Shown here: in pieces, positions 1-8,800 of the stretch | How positions within the stretch are numbered: the first letter of the stretch is position 1 | Layout: every line of letters begins with the position of its first letter | Assembly: GCA_030600725.1 (NCBI GenBank) | Contig: JAUVLN010000008.1 | Span: 1-21,673 of the forward strand | DNA length: 21,673 bases | Direction: 5' to 3' | Source of the DNA: Thermoplasmatota archaeon | GTDB lineage: Archaea; Thermoplasmatota; Penumbrarchaeia; Penumbrarchaeales; Penumbrarchaeaceae | Notes under the pieces: generated by a model | Databases searched by the model: none | What the model was told of the DNA's origin: nothing | Seen by the model: only the letters and a program-made list of their open reading frames with translations | Program-made: the position numbers and the translations under genes

Positions 1-2
1 AT

Positions 3-590
3 AAGGATGCGTTCAGAGAGGCCATAATCAACGCTTTCTCACACAGAAATTACTGGAAGTCAGAAAGTGTAAAAGTTGCAGTTTTCAAGGACAGGGTGGA
101 GGTAAAAAGCCCAGGTCTATTGATCGGAGGATTGACGATCGCCGATATCAGGAAAGGAAATGTTTCAGACAGGAGAAATCCGTTATTATCCCAGAAGTTC
201 AAAGACATACATTTCGTGGAGAACTGGGGAAGAGGGATCAAAAAGATACTGACCTTGGAACCAGAAACAAAGTTTAGTGAAATCGGCAATTCATTTGTGA
301 CAACTTTTTCAAGAGTGGGAATTGAACCAGAAAAGACACCAATAGGTTCCCCGATAAGTTCCCCGATAGGTTCCCCGATAAGTTCACCGAAAACAGAGGA
401 AAGTATCATTGATCTGATCAAGAAAGATCCCGCGATATCAACGAAAAGAATGGTTGAAATACTTGGTATCTCCAAGCGGGCCGTGGTAAAACAAATCCGG
501 AAGCTAAAGGCCCAAAATCGTCTTTGTCGTATTGGTACCGCAAAAGGCGGACATTGGAAGATAATTAATGAAGAAGAGAAGGAGACATGA
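3..590 (+). CDS. RecG-like/AlbA_2-family ATP-binding protein, C-terminal part (5' end outside window)
   Basis: The reading frame is open to the left edge, so this is the C-terminal ~195 residues of a longer protein. The visible start REAIINAFSHRNY, followed by KDRVEVKSPG, RNPLLSQKF and ENWGRGIKK, matches the GHKL-like ATPase C-terminal half of the 'RecG-related / AlbA_2 putative DNA-binding' family. A low-complexity linker of alternating GSPI and SSPI tetrapeptides (bases 345-392) follows. After it comes a winged-helix segment (EESIIDLIKKDPAISTKRMV onward, then ISKRAVVKQIRKL). The stop overlaps the hsdR start as ATGA, so the two are translationally coupled. Genes of this family often lie inside type I restriction-modification loci, between the specificity and restriction genes; their job there is not settled, and regulation or accessory defence are possibilities. 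Missing: the whole N-terminal AlbA_2 part. The family call is from recognised motifs, not a search. Confidence 0.75.
   Translation, partial: KDAFREAIINAFSHRNYWKSESVKVAVFKDRVEVKSPGLLIGGLTIADIRKGNVSDRRNPLLSQKFKDIHFVENWGRGIKKILTLEPETKFSEIGNSFVTTFSRVGIEPEKTPIGSPISSPIGSPISSPKTEESIIDLIKKDPAISTKRMVEILGISKRAVVKQIRKLKAQNRLCRIGTAKGGHWKIINEEEKET
345..392 (+). repeat. 12-bp tandem repeat encoding a GSPI/SSPI linker
   Basis: Four consecutive 12-base units alternate GGTTCCCCGATA and AGTTCCCCGATA; the last unit is degenerate (AGTTCACCGAAA). A further degenerate unit (KTPI) precedes them at 333-344. Unit length is a multiple of three, so gain or loss of units would lengthen or shorten the linker between the ATPase-like and winged-helix parts without breaking the frame. 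Confidence 0.9.
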
Positions 591-3500
591 TTATGGAAAT
601 ACCATCGTTCAAGGAGGATCACATCTCGCAGATACCAGCGCTACAGCTTATGATCAATATGGGGTACGAATACATATCTCAGGAGGAGGCTCTTGCCCTC
701 CGGGAGGGGAAGAAGGGGAAGGTTGTGCTCACCTCCGTTCTCGAGAGGAAGCTCCGGGAGATCAATGAGATCGATTACCTGGGGGAACACTATCCCTTCT
801 CGAACCGAAACATCACCAATGCTGTCAAGGCGATAGACGATGTGATGATAGATAATGTTGCCCGGACCAACGAGCATATCTACGATCTTCTCTGTCTCGG
901 AAAGAGCTTCGAGGAGAATATCAGGAATAACATTCGAAGCTACACGATGAAGTTCATCGACTGGGAGAACATCGATAACAATACGTTCCAGGTCACCGAG
1001 GAGTTCGAGGTGGAGACCGATGACGGCAAAGGTCATCGCCGCCCCGATATCGTTGCGTTCGTGAACGGGATCCCCCTGGTTGTTATCGAATGCAAGAGGC
1101 CCGATGAGAAAGACTCCATCGATCAGGCCGTCTCCCAGAATATCCGCAACCAGAAGAAGAACGAGATCCAGAGGCTGTTCGTCTACTCCCAGGTCCTCAT
1201 GGGAATCTCCAAGAACGAGGCGAAATATGCAACCGCAACAACACCTGCAAAGTTCTGGGCCGTATGGAGGGAGAAGAATGATAATGAGGAGATGTTGACC
1301 GAACTGGTGAATAGGCCGATCCAAAGCGCAGTCAAGGACAAGCTCTTCTCGGAACGTTTTCATTACGTTCGAAATTATTTTGACCATATCGAACTCGAGG
1401 GCAGGCTGATAACCGAACAGGATAGGGCCCTGTACTCAATACTGAATCGGGAGAGATTATTGGAGTTATCCAGAAAGTTCATCGTATTCGATCAAGGGAC
1501 CAAGAAGATTGCCAGATATCAGCAGTATTATGCGGTGAAGAACACATTGAAAAGGATCAAGACGTTCGAGGATTCAAAGAAACGAAGAGGGGGTGTGATA
1601 TGGCACACTCAAGGTTCAGGCAAATCGCTTACAATGGTCTGGTTATCGAGAGTCCTCGCAATGGACAGGGATATCAAGAACGCCAGGATCGTTATCGTTA
1701 CTGACAGAATAAACCTGGATCGCCAGATCAAGGATACCTTTCATTATTGTGGACTGGAACCTCATAAGGCAACGACGGGTGAAGACCTATACCGGAGATT
1801 AAAGGAGAACAAGACCACTATCCTCACCTCGGTCATTGACAAATTCGTCTCGGCCATAAGCAAGATAAAAAGGGAACCTATAGAAGATCCCAATATATTC
1901 GTCCTGGTGGACGAGAGCCACAGGTCCCAGTACGGAGAATCACACGCCAGGATGAAACTTGTCATGCCGAACGCATGTTACATCGGCTTCACAGGAACTC
2001 CCTTGATGAAAAAAGACAAGTCCACCGCAGAGCGCTTCGGCGGCTTCATAGACAAATACACGATCGACCAGGCCGTCAAAGACGAAGCGGTTGTGCCACT
2101 TCTCTACGAAGGGCGCCATGTGCCTCAGAAGGTCGATAAAGGGTCGATAGACAACTGGTTCGAGATGGTCACAGCCGGACTAACAGATGAACAAAAGGCC
2201 GATCTCAAGAAGAAATACTCCAGGATCTCACAGCTGAACTCATCGGACCAGAAGATCCACATGATAGCATTCGATATAAGCGAGCATTACAGAAAAGCGT
2301 GGAAAGGCACACCTTTTAAAGCACAGGTGGCGGCACCTTCCAAACTGGCCGCTCTGAAATACAAGGATTATCTTGATGAGTTCGGAGCTGTGGAATCCGA
2401 GGTGGTCATATCGTCTCCGGACACGAGGGAAGGACATGAGGACCCGCTAGATGAGATAGATGATCAGGTCCAGGTCTTCTGGAAGAAGATGATGGAGAGG
2501 TTCAGGAACGAGGAGGAGTACAACGAATCCATCGTCAACGATTTCAAGTTCGGAGAAACTCCTGAACTTCTGATAGTCGTGGACAAGCTTCTTACCGGCT
2601 TCGACGCGCCCAACAACACCATCCTTTACCTTGCAAAACCAATGAAGGAACACACCCTCCTGCAGGCCATTGCAAGGGTGAACAGGATCAAGGACGGTAA
2701 GGATCACGGTTACATCATCGACTACGCAGGCATCCTTGGAGAACTGGATAAGGCCCTTACAACATACTCCGCGCTGGAGGAATTCGATGAAAATGACCTA
2801 GCAGGAACGCTCACAAATGTGATGGAGGAGATCCGGAACCTGCCCGGGAGACATTCCCACCTCTGGGATGTGTTCAAATCCATAAAGAATCGAAGGGACG
2901 AGGAGGAGTACGAGATCCATCTTGCGGACCAGGAGATAAGGGACACATTCTACGAGAGACTATCTATTTTCTCCAGAACCCTATCTATCGCCCTTTCCAC
3001 CTCGAAGTTCTTCGAGCAGGAATCTCCGGACAAGGTTCAAAGATACAAGGACGACCTCCATTTCTTTCAAAAGCTCAGAGCCTCGGTGAGAAAAAGATAT
3101 GCGGAAAGCGTGGACCTGAGCGAATATGAACCCAAGATCAAGAAACTGCTGGATACCTATGTCACATCCGACAGGGTTGAGATCATCACGGAGGAGGTCA
3201 ATATATTCGATAAGGATAAGTTCGAAGAGGAATTGGCAAAACTACGAGGAAAGGGATCACAGGCGGATACCATCGCACATAGGACCGTGAAGGCAATACA
3301 GGACAAGTGGGAGGAAGATCCCGCATTTTACAGGAAGTTCTCCGAACTGATCAGGGCTGCGATAGAGGACTACAGACAGCAGAGGATATCGGAAGATGAA
3401 TACTTTGCGCGGGCAAGCGACATCAGGAACCATATCATCAACAGAAAGGATGAGGATGAGCCTGAACTGCTGGAAGGCCGTGATATCGCCAAGGCATTCT

Positions 3501-3778
3501 ACGGGGTCACATACGATGTCATTTCGAGATCCGAGAAGATACGTCCCCATAATGTACCCGTTAAACAGCTCTCGGCCGTGATCTCAATGGCCATAGATGA
3601 TATCATCAGGGATAACCGGATCGTTGACTGGCAGAGGAGGGATGACGTTCAGAACAGGATGATGAGCCTGATATCCGATTATCTTCTGGACAAGGATGAT
3701 CTCTACCTCAAACTGGATGATGTGGATATGATACTCGAGAGGGTCATGCAGATCGCAAGGAGAAGGTATGCTTCATGA
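587..3778 (+). CDS. hsdR: Type I restriction enzyme, R subunit (HsdR)
   Basis: Motor and nuclease subunit of a type I restriction-modification complex: it translocates unmodified DNA using ATP and cleaves it, in complex with HsdM and HsdS. The 1063-residue length is normal for the family. An N-terminal PD-(D/E)xK nuclease is visible as RRPD (D154) with IECK (E168, K170). The SF2 helicase motor has Walker A TQGSGKS (341-347), motif II DESH (442-445), motif III GFTGTP (467-472), and motif V/VI DKLLTGFDAPN and QAIARVNR (666-700). A charged helical C-terminal region of ~350 residues is the expected methyltransferase-docking part. The start ATG overlaps the previous stop (ATGA) behind AGGAG; an ATG two codons later (593) is also possible. 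The next gene overlaps by ATGA. hsdM and hsdS are not in the window. All key catalytic residues I looked for are present, so it looks intact. Confidence 0.96.
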   Translation: MIMEIPSFKEDHISQIPALQLMINMGYEYISQEEALALREGKKGKVVLTSVLERKLREINEIDYLGEHYPFSNRNITNAVKAIDDVMIDNVARTNEHIYDLLCLGKSFEENIRNNIRSYTMKFIDWENIDNNTFQVTEEFEVETDDGKGHRRPDIVAFVNGIPLVVIECKRPDEKDSIDQAVSQNIRNQKKNEIQRLFVYSQVLMGISKNEAKYATATTPAKFWAVWREKNDNEEMLTELVNRPIQSAVKDKLFSERFHYVRNYFDHIELEGRLITEQDRALYSILNRERLLELSRKFIVFDQGTKKIARYQQYYAVKNTLKRIKTFEDSKKRRGGVIWHTQGSGKSLTMVWLSRVLAMDRDIKNARIVIVTDRINLDRQIKDTFHYCGLEPHKATTGEDLYRRLKENKTTILTSVIDKFVSAISKIKREPIEDPNIFVLVDESHRSQYGESHARMKLVMPNACYIGFTGTPLMKKDKSTAERFGGFIDKYTIDQAVKDEAVVPLLYEGRHVPQKVDKGSIDNWFEMVTAGLTDEQKADLKKKYSRISQLNSSDQKIHMIAFDISEHYRKAWKGTPFKAQVAAPSKLAALKYKDYLDEFGAVESEVVISSPDTREGHEDPLDEIDDQVQVFWKKMMERFRNEEEYNESIVNDFKFGETPELLIVVDKLLTGFDAPNNTILYLAKPMKEHTLLQAIARVNRIKDGKDHGYIIDYAGILGELDKALTTYSALEEFDENDLAGTLTNVMEEIRNLPGRHSHLWDVFKSIKNRRDEEEYEIHLADQEIRDTFYERLSIFSRTLSIALSTSKFFEQESPDKVQRYKDDLHFFQKLRASVRKRYAESVDLSEYEPKIKKLLDTYVTSDRVEIITEEVNIFDKDKFEEELAKLRGKGSQADTIAHRTVKAIQDKWEEDPAFYRKFSELIRAAIEDYRQQRISEDEYFARASDIRNHIINRKDEDEPELLEGRDIAKAFYGVTYDVISRSEKIRPHNVPVKQLSAVISMAIDDIIRDNRIVDWQRRDDVQNRMMSLISDYLLDKDDLYLKLDDVDMILERVMQIARRRYAS

Positions 3779-4485
3779 CCGGCCATAATATTCGGTACGG
3801 GAACAAGATCATACCCTTCGAGCTGATCAGGTCCGGTAGAAAAACCATGGAAACTCGTGTCAAACCGGATGGTTCGGTGGAAGTCAGAGCACCTGAAGAC
3901 CTCGCCATCGATAGGATCATTGAAATCGTCTCAAAAAGAGGACGATGGATAATAAAAAAGAGGTTACACTTCCAGCAGTATCCGAAAGAGGATCTGAAAA
4001 AGAGATATGTAGGTGGAGAGACACATAGATACCTCGGGAGACAGTACCGTTTGAAGGTCATTCCTTCGGATAATTATCAGGTCAAGATGAAGGGAGGATA
4101 CATCGAGATCCACACTCCCGATGATTCGCCGGAGATCGTTGAGGTCCTTCTTTACAACTGGTACAGGGATCATGCAGAGGTTAAGTTCGATCAGATCCTG
4201 GACGATGCAATGACGGTCGTCAGGAAGCACGGTATAAAGCGTCCCGAGATGAAGATCAGGCGAATGAAGAGGATGTGGGGGAGCTGCATCCACGACAAGA
4301 ACAGGATCCATCTCAATCTGGAGCTCATCCGGGTCCCTCCACATTGTATCGAGTATGTCATATATCATGAACTGGTCCATTTGAAGGTTCCAAATCATCA
4401 GAAGAAGTACTACAGATTACTTAACCGGATCTTTCCCGATTGGAGTGAGAGGAAAAAGAGATTGGAGAAGTTTCAGATAAGTTAA
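3775..4485 (+). CDS. YgjP/DUF45-type zinc metallopeptidase-like protein
   Basis: Predicted zinc-dependent hydrolase of the YgjP (COG1451, SprT-like) family. The 236 residues carry the family signature WGSC (168-171) and HELVH (198-202), with a third histidine at 208 (HExxHx5H) followed by FPDWSERKKRLE. H198, H202 and H208 are the expected zinc ligands and E199 the general base. No signal peptide or membrane segment is visible, so it should act in the cytoplasm. The ATG overlaps the hsdR stop (ATGA), indicating coupled translation in the restriction operon. Genes of this family are frequently found beside type I restriction genes, where their role is unknown; processing or turnover of the R subunit is one hypothesis (inference). 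The substrate cannot be read from the sequence. Confidence 0.88.
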   Translation: MTGHNIRYGNKIIPFELIRSGRKTMETRVKPDGSVEVRAPEDLAIDRIIEIVSKRGRWIIKKRLHFQQYPKEDLKKRYVGGETHRYLGRQYRLKVIPSDNYQVKMKGGYIEIHTPDDSPEIVEVLLYNWYRDHAEVKFDQILDDAMTVVRKHGIKRPEMKIRRMKRMWGSCIHDKNRIHLNLELIRVPPHCIEYVIYHELVHLKVPNHQKKYYRLLNRIFPDWSERKKRLEKFQIS

Positions 4486-4497
4486 TCGAGGATTGAG

Positions 4498-4833
4498 ATG
4501 AACAGGAATATTGAACCCTATAATATGAGGTCTCCAAGCGAAAGTGATGAACGCACCCTGGATCCTAACCCCGGCCTCAAAGTCGCTCAGTTCATCGCTT
4601 GGTTGAAAAAGCGAGGGTATATTCAGAACTATTTAAAGTGTGAAACGAAATGCAAATACCTAGGTCTGGATCTTGAGAAGGACATCATCGATGATCTTGG
4701 TAAGGAGATCATTGTAGTTTACAAATCAAGAGGAGAAAGGGTGGTTGTTCTGGAAAATAGAACCTGGGCTCATGATATTGCACGATATCATGGTGTTGAT
4801 ATACCACACCATAAACATCATCAACCCTGGTGA
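4498..4833 (+). CDS. Hypothetical small protein, last gene of the restriction operon
   Basis: A 111-residue protein I do not recognise. It starts 12 bases after the metallopeptidase stop behind GAGGATTGAG (4488-4497), a reasonable ribosome binding site, so it is probably co-transcribed with hsdR. A polar N-terminus of ~25 residues precedes a basic helix (KVAQFIAWLKKRGYIQNYLK) and two closely spaced cysteines (CETKC). The rest is mixed alpha/beta-like, ending in a His-rich tail HHKHH. No signal peptide or membrane span. Possible roles such as a small DNA-binding or inhibitor protein for the restriction system are speculation. Its stop codon lies inside the palindromic operator of the next gene. 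Confidence 0.7.
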   Translation: MNRNIEPYNMRSPSESDERTLDPNPGLKVAQFIAWLKKRGYIQNYLKCETKCKYLGLDLEKDIIDDLGKEIIVVYKSRGERVVVLENRTWAHDIARYHGVDIPHHKHHQPW

Positions 4834-4856
4834 AAATATATTTTCACTTAGTGAAA
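4830..4856 (+). promoter_or_regulatory. Double palindromic operator (GTGAAA half-sites) upstream of the winged-helix gene
   Basis: Bases 4830-4847 form a perfect 18-bp palindrome (GTGAAAATATATTTTCAC). Bases 4842-4856 form a second, overlapping one (TTTCACT-T-AGTGAAA). The three half-sites start at 4830, 4842 (reverse) and 4851, so the two direct-facing ones are 21 bp (two helical turns) apart. The block ends 13 bp before the TATA box at 4870. A fourth GTGAAA occurs at 4901-4906, on the start codon. The adjacent winged-helix protein is the natural candidate binder (inference). No T-run follows, so it is not a typical terminator. Confidence 0.65.
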
Positions 4857-4869
4857 GATAATCGGATAC

Positions 4870-4877
4870 TATAAATA
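4870..4877 (+). promoter_or_regulatory. TATA box, leaderless promoter of the winged-helix gene
   Basis: TATAAATA is centred ~27 bp before the GTG at 4901, the usual distance from an archaeal TATA box to the transcription start. No ribosome binding site precedes the start codon. The mRNA would therefore begin at or next to the start codon. Confidence 0.65.
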
Positions 4878-4900
4878 GCCATCACGTACATTCATCTATA

Positions 4901-5416
4901 GTGAAATATATGCAAGGGGAGATCAAAGAACTACCTGTTGGGCTAGAACTACCTTCAGATGAACCATTTGGGGGGCTTTTTACAAGCAGGATAAAAAGTG
5001 CCCTTATTGAGGAATTCATTTCAGATCCCTATCATGTATACCGGCCAAAGGAACTTGCGGAATTACTGGATGCCTCTTATCCAACTCTCAGATCACATTT
5101 CTCACATCTGGTAGATTCAGGTTTGATCTTGAAGGACACAAGAGATGCGGGAAGGCCAAAATATAGAGTGAATTTCAAATCAAAGAGACTCATCGCCCTT
5201 TCACTGTTGATGGATGCAATAAACGACGATAGAGATGGAACAGATACCATGGACGAATCGATGATAAACTATTCCCGGAGCCATCTCGCCAATATATATG
5301 GTGATATTCAGGGGGCGGTAAATTATATTTCAATCCATGCAGGGCATATAAATGAACTGACCATCAATGGTCAGAATGAACGATATCCTGTCACAATTTC
5401 GGATGGAAGTGCATAA
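4901..5416 (+). CDS. Winged-helix transcriptional regulator (ArsR/MarR-like fold)
   Basis: A 171-residue protein with a winged helix at ~30-95: helix ALIEEFISDP, then RPKELAELLDASYPTLRSHF and HLVDSGLILKDTRD, then a wing GRPKYRVNFK. The C-terminal half is helical and of unknown function, perhaps a sensing or dimer region. GTG 4901 fits a leaderless transcript; an in-frame ATG lies three codons later (4910). A double palindrome upstream plus a GTGAAA at the start codon suggest autoregulation (inference). The DUF3467 gene follows with a single intervening base, so the two form an operon. Base composition here is visibly more AT-rich than in the secreted-protein genes to the right. Ligand and targets are unknown; control of the neighbouring restriction operon is possible but not shown. 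Confidence 0.8.
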   Translation: MKYMQGEIKELPVGLELPSDEPFGGLFTSRIKSALIEEFISDPYHVYRPKELAELLDASYPTLRSHFSHLVDSGLILKDTRDAGRPKYRVNFKSKRLIALSLLMDAINDDRDGTDTMDESMINYSRSHLANIYGDIQGAVNYISIHAGHINELTINGQNERYPVTISDGSA

Positions 5417-5417
5417 T

Positions 5418-5735
5418 ATGGATAATGATAGGGCCAATAAGAAACCGATCTCAATAGACATTGGAGAATTATTTGAGATAGATCCGGAAAGGATCAAACC
5501 GGAGATCGATCACGTTCATTACTCGAATATTTCGTATATTCAGGTCAGTCCAAGAGATGTTCAGATAGATTTCCTGCAGATGCCTGGAATACCGGAAAAT
5601 GGGGGGAGCAGAGTTAAAACCACAAGGATATACCTCTCCCATGTTGCTGCGAAAAGACTTGCAGAAACGATAACGACAACCCTGAAAAACGCATCCGACT
5701 CGGGGAGTCTTGAATTTTTTAGACCAGAAGAATAG
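5418..5735 (+). CDS. DUF3467-family small protein
   Basis: A 105-residue protein matching the DUF3467 pattern: a strand 'SNISYIQVSPRDVQIDFLQM' followed by an 'RVKTTRIYLSHVAAKRL' strand-helix and an amphipathic helix (AETITTTLKNA). The family's function is not known. The ATG at 5418 comes one base after the regulator's stop (TAATATG), giving translational coupling; in-frame ATGs upstream (5367, 5403) would overlap the regulator gene and would extend beyond the usual family N-terminus. An N-terminal stretch ISIDIGELFEIDPER is acidic. No membrane segment or signal peptide. Co-transcription with a winged-helix regulator suggests a shared task, for example as co-regulator or antagonist (inference). 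Confidence 0.78.
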   Translation: MDNDRANKKPISIDIGELFEIDPERIKPEIDHVHYSNISYIQVSPRDVQIDFLQMPGIPENGGSRVKTTRIYLSHVAAKRLAETITTTLKNASDSGSLEFFRPEE

Positions 5736-5761
5736 GTTAATCTCCTATAAACCAATAATAA

Positions 5762-5769
5762 TAAATATA
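5762..5769 (+). promoter_or_regulatory. TATA box of the double-propeller surface protein gene
   Basis: TAAATATA predicts a start near 5790, leaving a ~20-base leader that contains GGTGG (5801-5805) just before the ATG at 5810. A second candidate, TATAAA at 5746-5751, lies 20 bp further upstream. Confidence 0.45.
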
Positions 5770-5809
5770 CGTTATTAGAACTCGAGCATGAAGCAGATTA
5801 GGTGGTACT

Positions 5810-8800
5810 ATGCAAAGGAAGATCATGATCATGGCCACAATGATGGTGTTGACCACCTTCATTGTACTTGGAACCGGATATTCGAGTGCCCTGGAGACCC
5901 GTGCCGACGGCCCCATCGACAGGACAACCCTCTGGGAAGTAGAAACAGCTTACCAGACCGGAGGCGCAACCGACGGCGTTGCCATAGGCGAACTGATCTC
6001 ATCCCACGACGGTGACGAGGCGATCGTCCTCTCCCGTGACATGGGAGTGTATCTTACCTACTTCCAGACGGGAACGGGGACCTGGTACACCGAGAAGATA
6101 TGGACCTCACCGGGTCAGGGGCTCACACCTTCCATAGGCGATCTGATGCCCGACAAGGAGGGCAACGAGGTCCTCGTCGTGGGCCTGTCGGCCGGCCTGG
6201 AGGATGCCGAGGATGCAGGTCACGGACTTGCGACAGTCCTGTACAGGGAAGGAGGCGCATGGAAGTCGGTGAACGTATTCGAGACGGATTCCCTCCTCCA
6301 CGGATGCGACATAGGGGATCTCGATCCCATCATTGAAGGCAACGAGGCCGTTGTCGTCGGTTTCACAAGAGAAGCATATTCCATCTGGTACGACCAGAGC
6401 GATTCCACCTGGCATTCATCCCTGATATGCAACGACACGGGCAATCTAAGGAAAGCCATTATAGCGGATATCCTGCCGGAAAGGGCAGGGAACGAGTTGG
6501 TCATCGCCTCGAAGTCCGGAAAGGTCCTTCTAGCATACGGAGACGCCAATAGCTGGACCGTTGAAACGATCTACGACGGCGTACCACTTGCCCGGATCGC
6601 GGTGGGAGATGTTGATCCCGACGCCGGATTGGAGATATACGTCGGAGCGGACACCTTCAACGATCAGGGTATTGAGAAACCCACTATAATTGGCATCAAG
6701 AGGAGCGAAACGGATTGGATCACAAAGACGATCCTCTCGGACACCGACAAGAACAGGGGGGTTTGGGTTGGAGACGTGGACCCAAATGTGGACGGACAGG
6801 AGCTCTACATCTTCGGATATTCCAGAATACTCTATCAGGCCCACGGCTCGTTCTCCACCGGATACGAGGTATCAAACCTCTACGAGGACGTGGCAAGGGG
6901 ACACGAGATCAGGATAGGAGACCTCCTTACCGACAGACCAGGCTATGAGATTGCCATTGTCGGTTACTCGGAAGCTTTGAAAGTTGTGTATCCTTCCGGT
7001 TGGGAGGTTGAGACCGCTTATCAGACAGGCGGTGCCACAGACGGTGTTGCGATCGGTGAACTGATCTCTGAACATGAGGGTTCCGAGGCGGTTATCCTCT
7101 CCAGGGACATGGGAGTATACCTCAGCTATTACCAACCCGAAACGGATTCCTGGTTCACGGAAAAGATCTGGACCTCACCGGGTCAGGGGCTCACCCCGGC
7201 CATAGGCGACCTGATGCCCGACAAGGCAGGGAACGAGATCCTTGTAGTGGGCCTATCCGCAGGACTTGAGGACGCCGCCGATGCCGGACACGGACTTGCG
7301 ACCGTCCTCTACAGGGAAGGCGGCGCATGGAAATCGGTGAACGTATTCGAGATGGATTCGCTCATCCACGGCTGTGATATCGGCGACGTTGACTCCAGCA
7401 TCACCGGGAATGAGGCGGTGGTCGTGGGTTTCACCAGGGAGGCCTATATGATCTGGTACGAGGAAACCACAAAAACCTGGCATTCATCCCTGATATGCAA
7501 CGACACAGGTAACCTGAGAAAAGTTGTAATAGCCGACATCCTCCCCGAGAGGACGGGGAACGAGATGGTCATTGCATCCAAATCCGGGAAGGTCCTTCTC
7601 GCATACGGAGACGCCGATAACTGGATCGTTGAAACGATATACGACGGAGTTCCGCTTGCCAGGATCGCCGTGGGAGATATCGACCCCGACGCAGGGTTGG
7701 AGATATACGTCGGAGCGGACACATTCAACGATCAAGGTGTCGAGAACCCCACGATAATCGGCATCAAGAGGAGCGGAACGGATTGGATAACAAATACAAT
7801 CCTCTCCGATACCAACAAGAACCGTGGGGTGTGGATCGCCGATGTCGACCCGGACATCAGCGGTCAAGAGCTCTACATCTACGGCTATTCGAGGATCCTG
7901 TACAAGGCACACGGGACCTTCTCCTCCGGATTCGAGGTAACCGAGGTCTTCAAGGACACGGCCCGGGGACACGAGATAAGGATAGGGGATCTGATGACCT
8001 CCCGTCCTGGCCTAGAGATCGCCCTTGTAGGATATACCCAGGCGATGAAGGTGGTATCATTGAACCAGGGCGCCCGGGACCTGGCCCCTCCCGAGATAAC
8101 CGGAAGCGACAGCGTAACGTTATCCTCGGGAGAGATCTCCACGATCTCCCTGATCATAGAGGGATCGGGGCCCATTACCCTTCAGCTTGATGTGGGCGAC
8201 AACCTGGATGCTGTGATCACTCCCGGGACGCTGTTCATCAAGGGGGAGGCAACGATCACAATAGATCCTGGCCATACACAGACCACATTCGACTCGACGA
8301 TACAGGTGATCGCCATCGGACAGGGTGGAAGTGGATCCCACGATATCACGGTCTCCGTCACTGGCGACGAGTCCCCTCCAACGATCATCACAGCGGTCAC
8401 ACCCGGGGGTGAGGCCCTGAAGAACGGCACCGAGGTGGAATCGGATGACACGCTGGTCTTCACGTTCGATGAGCCTATCGACGAAACAAGTCTATCCGGG
8501 CTGAAGGTGACCATGGGCGACAAAGAACTTGAAGAGACGACATTCAGCCTATCGGATGACGGGTTGGTGTTGACGCTTGCGCTGAACAATGCCACCACGA
8601 TCGGAACAATAGAGATCCACCTTGTTGGTATGACCGATCTCGCCGCCAATCCTGTATCGGACCTGATAATCAAAGTTCAGGTGAAAGGCGACTCGGAGGA
8701 CAATGGCAACGGTCTTGTAGTGCTGATCGTGGTCCTTTTGATCATCGCCATCATTATCGTGGGCGTCGTCCTGTACATACGGACGATGAAGAAAGATGAG

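Noticed and set aside
345..392. Short regular repeats as a CRISPR remnant
   Set aside because: Units are 12 bp, contiguous without spacers, in-frame and coding.
50..622. 190-codon minus-strand open frame
   Set aside because: Antisense to the RecG-like ATPase gene, which has recognisable family motifs and an ATGA junction to hsdR; the minus frame only mirrors the 12-bp repeat.
641..1387. 248-codon minus-strand open frame
   Set aside because: Lies over the nuclease domain of hsdR; sequence is low-complexity Leu/Ile/Asp typical of an antisense shadow.
4830..4856. Palindromes as terminator of the restriction operon
   Set aside because: AT-rich stem with no following T-run; position next to a TATA box and repeat of the half-site at the start codon fit an operator better.
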